Shown here piece by piece: positions 62,731-64,000 of a stretch of 64,000 nt of DNA; the first letter of the stretch is position 1; each line of letters opens with the position of its first letter. The stretch comes from Salegentibacter sediminis (GTDB lineage: Bacteria; Bacteroidota; Bacteroidia; Flavobacteriales; Flavobacteriaceae): assembly GCF_002078605.1 (NCBI RefSeq), contig NZ_MSJR01000003.1, forward strand, positions 1-64,000. The letters run 5' to 3'. A model generated the notes under the pieces. The model saw nothing but the letters and a program-made list of their open reading frames with translations. It made no database searches and was not told the origin of the DNA. Position numbers and translations under genes: made by a program.

Positions 62731-64000
62731 TTATCCTACAGATCCTTCCAGTGATATCTCCAGCAATTTTTGCGCTTCCACAGCAAATTCCATGGGCAGC
62801 TTATTCAGCACCTCTTTACTAAAACCATTTACGATGAGGGCGATGGCCTTTTCGGTGTCGATCCCACGCTGGTTACAATAGAAGATCTGGTCTTCCCCAA
62901 TCTTGCTGGTGGTGGCTTCGTGTTCTACCTGCGCCGATTTGTTCTTCACCTCGATGTAAGGGAAAGTATGGGCCCCACATTTATTTCCCATTAAAAGGGA
63001 ATCACATTGTGAGAAATTTCTTGCATTTTCGGCACGGCCGTTAATTTGTACTAAACCACGGTATGAATTCTGGGATTTTCCTGCTGAAATACCTTTTGAA
63101 ATAATCGTGCTTCGGGTATTTTTTCCGAGATGAATCATTTTTGTTCCCGTATCGGCCTGCTGAAAGTTGTTGGTAACGGCAATCGAGTAAAATTCCCCGA
63201 TAGAATTATCTCCTTTTAACACACAGGAAGGATATTTCCAGGTTACTGCAGAACCGGTTTCCACCTGGGTCCAGGATATTTTTGCGTTTTTCTCGCAAAG
63301 TCCACGTTTGGTAACAAAATTATAAACACCGCCTTTTCCCTCTTTATTTCCGGGATACCAGTTTTGGACAGTACTGTATTTAATTTCGGCATTATCAAGC
63401 GCAATAAGTTCTACTACAGCAGCGTGCAACTGATTTTCGTCCCGGGTAGGGGCGGTACAACCTTCAAGGTAGCTAACATAACTGCTGTCTTCAGCAATAA
63501 CAAGCGTTCGCTCGAATTGGCCGGTCCCAGCCTGGTTAATCCTAAAATAAGTTGAAAGTTCCATAGGGCATTTTACGCCCTTTGGTATATAACAGAAAGA
63601 ACCATCACTAAATACCGCCGAGTTCAGGGCTGCATAAAAGTTATCGGTTTTGGGCACAACGGTCCCTATATATTTCTTCACCAATTCTGGATGTTCCTGA
63701 ATGGCTTCAGAAATAGAACAAAAAATGATGCCTTTTTCAGCAAGGGTTTTTTTGAAGGTAGTGGTTACAGACACCGAGTCCATCACCACATCTACCGCAA
63801 CCCCGGCCAGTTTCTTTTGCTCATCCAGAGAAATTCCAAGTCTTTTAAAGGTGTCCAGTAATTCAGGATCTACCTCATCCAGACTATTATATTTTGGTTT
63901 TTTATTGGGCGCTGAATAATATGAGATGTTCTGAAAATTCGGTTTTTCATAATGAACATTTGCCCATTCCGGCTCTTCCATTTTTTCCCAGGCGCGATAA
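62731..64000 (-). CDS. sufB: SUF scaffold subunit SufB, cut by window edge
   Basis: The window shows about 422 C-terminal residues of a protein near 480 aa; the frame stays open past 64000, where [15 protein letters not shown] is in line, so the ATG at 63981 is internal. Conserved SufB blocks are [40 protein letters not shown] and the [14 protein letters not shown] segment. SufB holds the nascent cluster. It is the first gene of the operon seen here; the promoter lies outside. Confidence 0.96.
   Translation of the reverse strand, partial: YRAWEKMEEPEWANVHYEKPNFQNISYYSAPNKKPKYNSLDEVDPELLDTFKRLGISLDEQKKLAGVAVDVVMDSVSVTTTFKKTLAEKGIIFCSISEAIQEHPELVKKYIGTVVPKTDNFYAALNSAVFSDGSFCYIPKGVKCPMELSTYFRINQAGTGQFERTLVIAEDSSYVSYLEGCTAPTRDENQLHAAVVELIALDNAEIKYSTVQNWYPGNKEGKGGVYNFVTKRGLCEKNAKISWTQVETGSAVTWKYPSCVLKGDNSIGEFYSIAVTNNFQQADTGTKMIHLGKNTRSTIISKGISAGKSQNSYRGLVQINGRAENARNFSQCDSLLMGNKCGAHTFPYIEVKNKSAQVEHEATTSKIGEDQIFYCNQRGIDTEKAIALIVNGFSKEVLNKLPMEFAVEAQKLLEISLEGSVG

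Noticed and set aside
63981-63981. ATG at 63981 as the sufB start
   Set aside because: The frame is open to the window edge with SufB-like residues before it, and the protein would lack about 60 N-terminal residues.

Overview
The window reads as chromosome of a marine-type member of Flavobacteriaceae (Bacteroidota), close in style to Gramella/Christiangramia or Salegentibacter; the genus is inference. Supporting evidence is a SusC/SusD pair, three further TonB-dependent receptors with N-terminal carboxypeptidase-like domains, Bacteroidota-only families (DUF2480, DUF3078, DUF5689, THC0290_0291), several TAnnTTTG-type -7 boxes, weak Shine-Dalgarno sequences and roughly 40% GC. No rRNA, tRNA, CRISPR array, prophage or insertion sequence was seen.

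Layout. 1-0.74 kb: the start of a Gfo/Idh/MocA oxidoreductase cut by the window edge, and a decayed fragment resembling a type IX secretion C-terminal domain. 0.74-3.3 kb: a tight macrodomain-pncB-pncA operon (ADP-ribose and NAD salvage). 3.3-14.1 kb: an outer-membrane-type protein, gdhA, recO with a TonB receptor, then ileS, a DksA-like gene, a secreted protein and lspA. 14.1-18.9 kb, minus strand: a receiver protein and a PAS histidine kinase, then retropepsin-like protease, rimK, M14-type deacylase and 5-formyl-THF cyclo-ligase.

18.9-31.3 kb is the main accessory region. It holds a TAT-exported sugar isomerase-like protein, a GMC oxidoreductase with a three-cysteine motif, SusC/SusD, a TAT-exported Gfo/Idh/MocA protein, a secreted PD40 propeller protein and two DUF1080 (3-keto-glycoside hydrolase family) lipoproteins. 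No classical glycoside hydrolase is present. The set fits an oxidise-then-cleave (3-keto sugar) glycan utilisation locus, built from at least four transcription units.

31.5-48.4 kb: uvrC, a patatin with an outer-membrane barrel, an LLM flavin monooxygenase, tyrosine catabolism (hmgA, hpd), a DUF3108/tryptophan dioxygenase/M23 peptidase operon, pgi, another TonB receptor, a TonB protein and a small membrane protein. 48.4-53.9 kb: a secreted EEP-fold nuclease/phosphatase opposite a TonB receptor and a DUF5689 lipoprotein, a possible nutrient scavenging module. 53.9-55.1 kb: two convergent small secreted proteins that share an N-terminal motif. 55.2-64 kb, minus strand: hflX, then a SUF iron-sulfur operon in the order sufB (cut by the window edge), a lipoprotein, sufC, sufD, sufS, sufE, sufT-like, DUF2480 and DUF3078, closed by a hairpin terminator.

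Start codons were moved inward from the longest reading frame for recO, the DksA-like gene, the cyclo-ligase, the 49.5 kb receptor, the DUF5689 gene and the gene at 54.4 kb. Signal peptides, terminators or operon overlaps decide each case.
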